A stretch of 64,000 nucleotides of DNA from Planctomicrobium sp051466335 (GTDB lineage Bacteria; Planctomycetota; Planctomycetia; Planctomycetales; Planctomycetaceae). A program made the translations under genes and the position numbers. Shown piece by piece: positions 61,176 to 64,000 of the stretch. The stretch's first letter is position 1. Every line of letters starts with the position of its first letter. A model generated the notes under the pieces. That model made no database searches. It was not told the DNA's origin and worked only from the letters and a program-made list of their open reading frames with translations. The stretch lies in assembly GCF_051466335.1 (NCBI RefSeq), contig NZ_CP195793.1:2914001-2978000 (forward strand), read 5' to 3'.

Positions 61176-63434
61176 TCAGGTGATTTCTCTGACGACGATT
61201 CGGTTCTTGCTCACCTCAACGACAGTCACGGCGGCCCCGCTTTCAACAAATGGGCCATCGCTCACGACGTCAATGAGCTTTCCATCGATCCTCGCCTTCC
61301 CTGAAGGTCGGAGAATCGTCACCGCATTGCCTGTCGCCCCGAGCAGAACTGCGATTTCCGGAGCGAGTTCAGGTTTCAATCGAGGGGCACCGTCGTCGAG
61401 ATCTCTGCTTCCCGGAGGGACCAGCACCATCTCTTTGAGAATCGGAATTCGGTGAAAATTCTGACTGATGATGGCAGCTGCAATCGCAACAAGTATAAGC
61501 GATGCGGTCAGCGTTCCGACCGTCTGGCCCGCCCTGGAAAGATCCTGCTCAAAGCTGAATCCGGTAAAGGTCTGGCTGGCCATAATCAGTGAGCCGAGTA
61601 CAAGCAGAATTCCTGATACACCGAAGACACCAAATCCTGGGATCACGAAGAATTCGATGAGCAAACACGCAGCTCCGACAACAAACAGAGCGAGTTCCAG
61701 CATATCGGCCGTCCCTCCCATCACCTTGCTCCAGAAGAAAATTGCGAAGGCAAGGGCGGATAAGATGCCGAAAAACCCGGTCATCGTTCCGAGTTCGATG
61801 TAGATGCAAATGATCGCAAGGAAGAAAATAAACCCCGTCATCGCTGGGTGGTTGAGCGTGAAGACCAGCGAGTCGACCCAAGTTCTTCCAATTGAACGAA
61901 ACGGCATCTCGGGAGAGATGCCGAGTCGGGATTTCAGCTCATCGATGTCACGAATCGGCTCTTCTGAGATCATCAGTTGATGAGCTCGGGCACCATTGAC
62001 CATGATGGCAATTCCCTTGCGGGATTCAGGAACCAACGGACCGGGAATCCATTCTTCTGCCTGAGCAGCAAGTTCGTGTTGAGACAGAAACCATTTTCGT
62101 CCAGTTGTTTTGTTCGTCGCTTCAAATACTTCCAGATCTTTATCAGCAAACGCTTCCAGCACGGCGGCAGGCCGATTCTTTGCTTCCGCGAGCCGTCGAA
62201 GAATTTCGAGTTCGTAGCTCAGGATTTTCTCTTCCGCATGGACGATCGCCTTTCCCATGAGGTTGATGGGAATTGCGTCTCCGATTTTCGCATCCGACTT
62301 CATGTAAATTTCGTCGCAGGCCACTGCGAGGATCGCTCCACCGCTGGTTGCTTCACGCGGGATATACGCGACCGTTTTGACCTTCCGTTTGCTCAAGTCC
62401 GAGATCTGCTGAGAAAGATCCGCGCACACTGTCAACAAGCCCCCTGGGGTGTCAATTTCAAAGACAATCAGGTCTGCCCCGGAGCTGACGGCGCGTTCAA
62501 TTTGCCTTTGGGCAAATGATTTGAAGACTTCGTCGATCACATCATGAAGCTCGATGTAAACGACTTTTTTGATTGGGGCCGCTGGCGTGAGTTCCTTAAG
62601 GGCGTCAACCGACAGCCCGAGTCCTTCGATCAGCTCACGACGACTTGAAGCTGTGCGAAGTGCGAGGATGTCGTAGTTTCTGGCTTGAGCCGAAGAGAGT
62701 AGCCCAGAAGTGCCCGGTTCAATGACGGTTTTCGTGCTCAGGATGACGTTTCCTTCATCCTGAAGTTTCCTCGCTTCATCGGAAGTCGCCAGCCGCGTCT
62801 CTTTTTGTCCCTCTTCTGGTTCGATCTGTAGTTGAACCAGCGATACCTGCGGATCCATCAGAGCATTCGCGAGTGGAACCGAAACTCGAGGGTTTCTGCG
62901 ACGTTCGATGATCCCTCGAACAATCGTTTGTTGATCCGCTTGGACCGCTTTTCCATATCCAATGTCGCCCAGTGAGGCATTTGGCCCCATTACAATTTGC
63001 TGACAAGCGAGTGCCGGCAGTACATTGAACCCGTTCACAGTCTCTGGAATGTATGCGACAGTCGTGACGTTGCTGAGTGGATTTTCAGTCAGAAAGTCGG
63101 CAAGCGCATAACAGTTGTGAAAAGAGCTAGATCCAGGCTGGATCTCCAGAATCAGGTAGCCAGCGCGCCCTTCGCGGGAAGCTGTATCCTGAAGCTGCAG
63201 AGCCGTTCTGCGGATTTGTCCAAGCACCTCGTCGCCTATGGGGGAAGTCACCGTCACGAGTCTGGCTGTTGGCTCGGCAGTCGCTTGTTCGTTCGCTTTC
63301 TCTTGCGCTGGGAGCGCGCCACCAATCAATGAGACGAGAAAGGCAACTGTCAGAGTGAGACCGCGGACGATCGGACTGTCTTTTTTGTGAAGACTTTCCG
63401 AGCTTCGCGGAGACTGTTCGAATTGCTCAAACAT
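61176..63434 (-). CDS. NfeD/ClpP-class membrane serine protease with two ClpP-like domains
   Basis: The 752-residue protein has an N-terminal hydrophobic segment (~25-43), a first ClpP/crotonase-like domain (~55-220; VTSPIGDEVLGQIRRTALQ and IVMGPNASLGDIG) and a second (~290-480; VVYIELHDVIDEVFKSFAQ, IVFEIDTPGGLL, ATSGGAILAVACDEIYMKSD). Four or so membrane helices (~535-650) and a C-terminal NfeD OB-fold (~690-752) follow. The SGGA serine of the second domain is the likely nucleophile. These proteins relate to membrane quality control with stomatin partners. No stomatin gene is visible in the window. Confidence 0.88.
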   Translation of the reverse strand: MFEQFEQSPRSSESLHKKDSPIVRGLTLTVAFLVSLIGGALPAQEKANEQATAEPTARLVTVTSPIGDEVLGQIRRTALQLQDTASREGRAGYLILEIQPGSSSFHNCYALADFLTENPLSNVTTVAYIPETVNGFNVLPALACQQIVMGPNASLGDIGYGKAVQADQQTIVRGIIERRRNPRVSVPLANALMDPQVSLVQLQIEPEEGQKETRLATSDEARKLQDEGNVILSTKTVIEPGTSGLLSSAQARNYDILALRTASSRRELIEGLGLSVDALKELTPAAPIKKVVYIELHDVIDEVFKSFAQRQIERAVSSGADLIVFEIDTPGGLLTVCADLSQQISDLSKRKVKTVAYIPREATSGGAILAVACDEIYMKSDAKIGDAIPINLMGKAIVHAEEKILSYELEILRRLAEAKNRPAAVLEAFADKDLEVFEATNKTTGRKWFLSQHELAAQAEEWIPGPLVPESRKGIAIMVNGARAHQLMISEEPIRDIDELKSRLGISPEMPFRSIGRTWVDSLVFTLNHPAMTGFIFFLAIICIYIELGTMTGFFGILSALAFAIFFWSKVMGGTADMLELALFVVGAACLLIEFFVIPGFGVFGVSGILLVLGSLIMASQTFTGFSFEQDLSRAGQTVGTLTASLILVAIAAAIISQNFHRIPILKEMVLVPPGSRDLDDGAPRLKPELAPEIAVLLGATGNAVTILRPSGKARIDGKLIDVVSDGPFVESGAAVTVVEVSKNRIVVREIT

Positions 63435-63687
63435 GAACCGATCCCAGTTGGGGGACTTGTCAAACCGAATTTAAACTCGAGCGGTTCCAGATATTGCGAT
63501 CCTCGCACATCGAAAGGACCGCCGAACTGCTGCCGAGTGCACTTAAATATTAAGAGGATACGTGGAATCAGCATCGAAGATCAGAAAAATCAGGCGAATT
63601 CACGAGGGTCGAGGGAAAAAACGAGTCGAGAAATCTCTCCGCATTCCAGAAGTGGTTCGCGACAAAACAGTCTCCTTGTGAAGTCTC

Positions 63688-64000
63688 CTATTGAACGACC
63701 GAGTTTCGCAACGCAGCCTCGATTTTTGCACACGCTTGCCCACGTGTCAGAACCGCGTCACAGCCCCCTTTTTGGGCAGCTTCAAACAACTCAACCCGAA
63801 CATGGGGCCCGTATGCATACATTTTGCAGTCGGGACCCGCTGCTTCACGCAAGCGGGCGAAGTCGAGTTCCGGCATCTCCAGATCGATGAGAATGCAGTC
63901 GTGAGGACCGGTTGAGAGTTGTTGGAGACACCCATTCATGGATAGACAGGTACGTCCCTTCCTCCCTGCACGTTGCACCGCTCCGTGGATCTGGCTGGTG
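63688..64000 (-). CDS. Receiver-like hypothetical protein, 5' end outside window
   Basis: The frame runs from the window edge to a stop at 63688; visible residues are TSQIHGAVQRAGRKGRTCLS then CILIDLEMPELDFARLREAA and MYAYGPHVRVELFEAAQKGG. The order of strand, acidic IDLEMPEL and later YAYGPH/CDAVLTRGQ resembles a response-regulator receiver fold or a planctomycete REC-like protein. The usual phospho-acceptor context is preserved (I-L-I-D-L). The 5' start lies beyond position 64000. Confidence 0.6.
   Translation of the reverse strand, partial: TSQIHGAVQRAGRKGRTCLSMNGCLQQLSTGPHDCILIDLEMPELDFARLREAAGPDCKMYAYGPHVRVELFEAAQKGGCDAVLTRGQACAKIEAALRNSVVQ

Overview
The window looks chromosomal and comes from a planctomycete. 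The flanks carry families that are characteristic of Planctomycetota: an ECF sigma factor coupled to a FecR-type anti-sigma protein, a giant PSCyt1/DUF1549/DUF1553 protein followed by a DUF1501 partner, a DUF1559 pseudopilin-like protein with a small Ig-fold lipoprotein, and a caspase-like protein. A genus cannot be assigned from the sequence alone.

Layout. 1-8773 is chromosomal backbone (sigma/FecR pair, cytochrome-type PSCyt1 gene, DUF1501 gene, caspase-like gene). A tRNA-Ser(GCU) lies at 9142-9230. From there to a tRNA-Pro(GGG) at 48522-48595 (minus) nearly everything is accessory DNA. 9.3-13.7 kb holds an 18-bp tandem repeat, a truncated SRAP gene, a membrane KAP NTPase and a truncated tyrosine integrase. 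13.9-21.0 kb is a complete type IC-like restriction-modification operon (hsdM-hsdS-X-hsdR, minus strand) in which X is an apparently intact PrrC anticodon nuclease, the arrangement of the E. coli prr locus; a small HTH gene precedes it. 22.1-48.5 kb is a mobilizable, plasmid-derived integrated element. It has a RepA initiator with an origin-like region (iteron-like repeats, DnaA boxes), ParG/ParA-like partition genes, a MobF relaxase, a ParB-like protein, a TraD/VirD4-like coupling ATPase, an ArdC antirestriction protein, a solitary DNA methyltransferase, a ParE-type toxin-antitoxin pair, many small conserved-looking genes and a large serine recombinase abutting tRNA-Pro. Its cargo includes a 1692-residue filamentous-haemagglutinin-like (TpsA) protein without a partner transporter, and a small surface-type protein with a C-terminal anchor. 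No type IV secretion channel genes and no IS transposases are seen, so the element is probably mobilizable rather than self-transmissible.

48.6-64 kb returns to chromosomal backbone: a MOSC protein, an alpha/beta hydrolase, a Cys-rich secreted protein, a NodT-type outer-membrane lipoprotein, the DUF1559/lipoprotein pair, a cation:proton antiporter with a PTS EIIA domain, a GntR/FadR regulator, a lipoprotein-type MsrB, an NfeD/ClpP-class membrane protease and the edge of a receiver-like gene.

How the parts work together. The R-M operon would restrict incoming DNA, and PrrC would act as a second line that cleaves tRNA if restriction is inhibited. The element carries its own countermeasures (ArdC, methyltransferase) and stability functions (ParA/ParG, toxin-antitoxin). 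Relaxase plus coupling protein would allow mobilization through a helper's secretion channel, and the recombinase would allow insertion at tRNA-Pro. Most interesting are the PrrC locus, the long hairpin ahead of ardC (possibly a single-stranded promoter), the soluble coupling protein next to a separate membrane protein, the pseudo-caspase and the orphan TpsA cargo.
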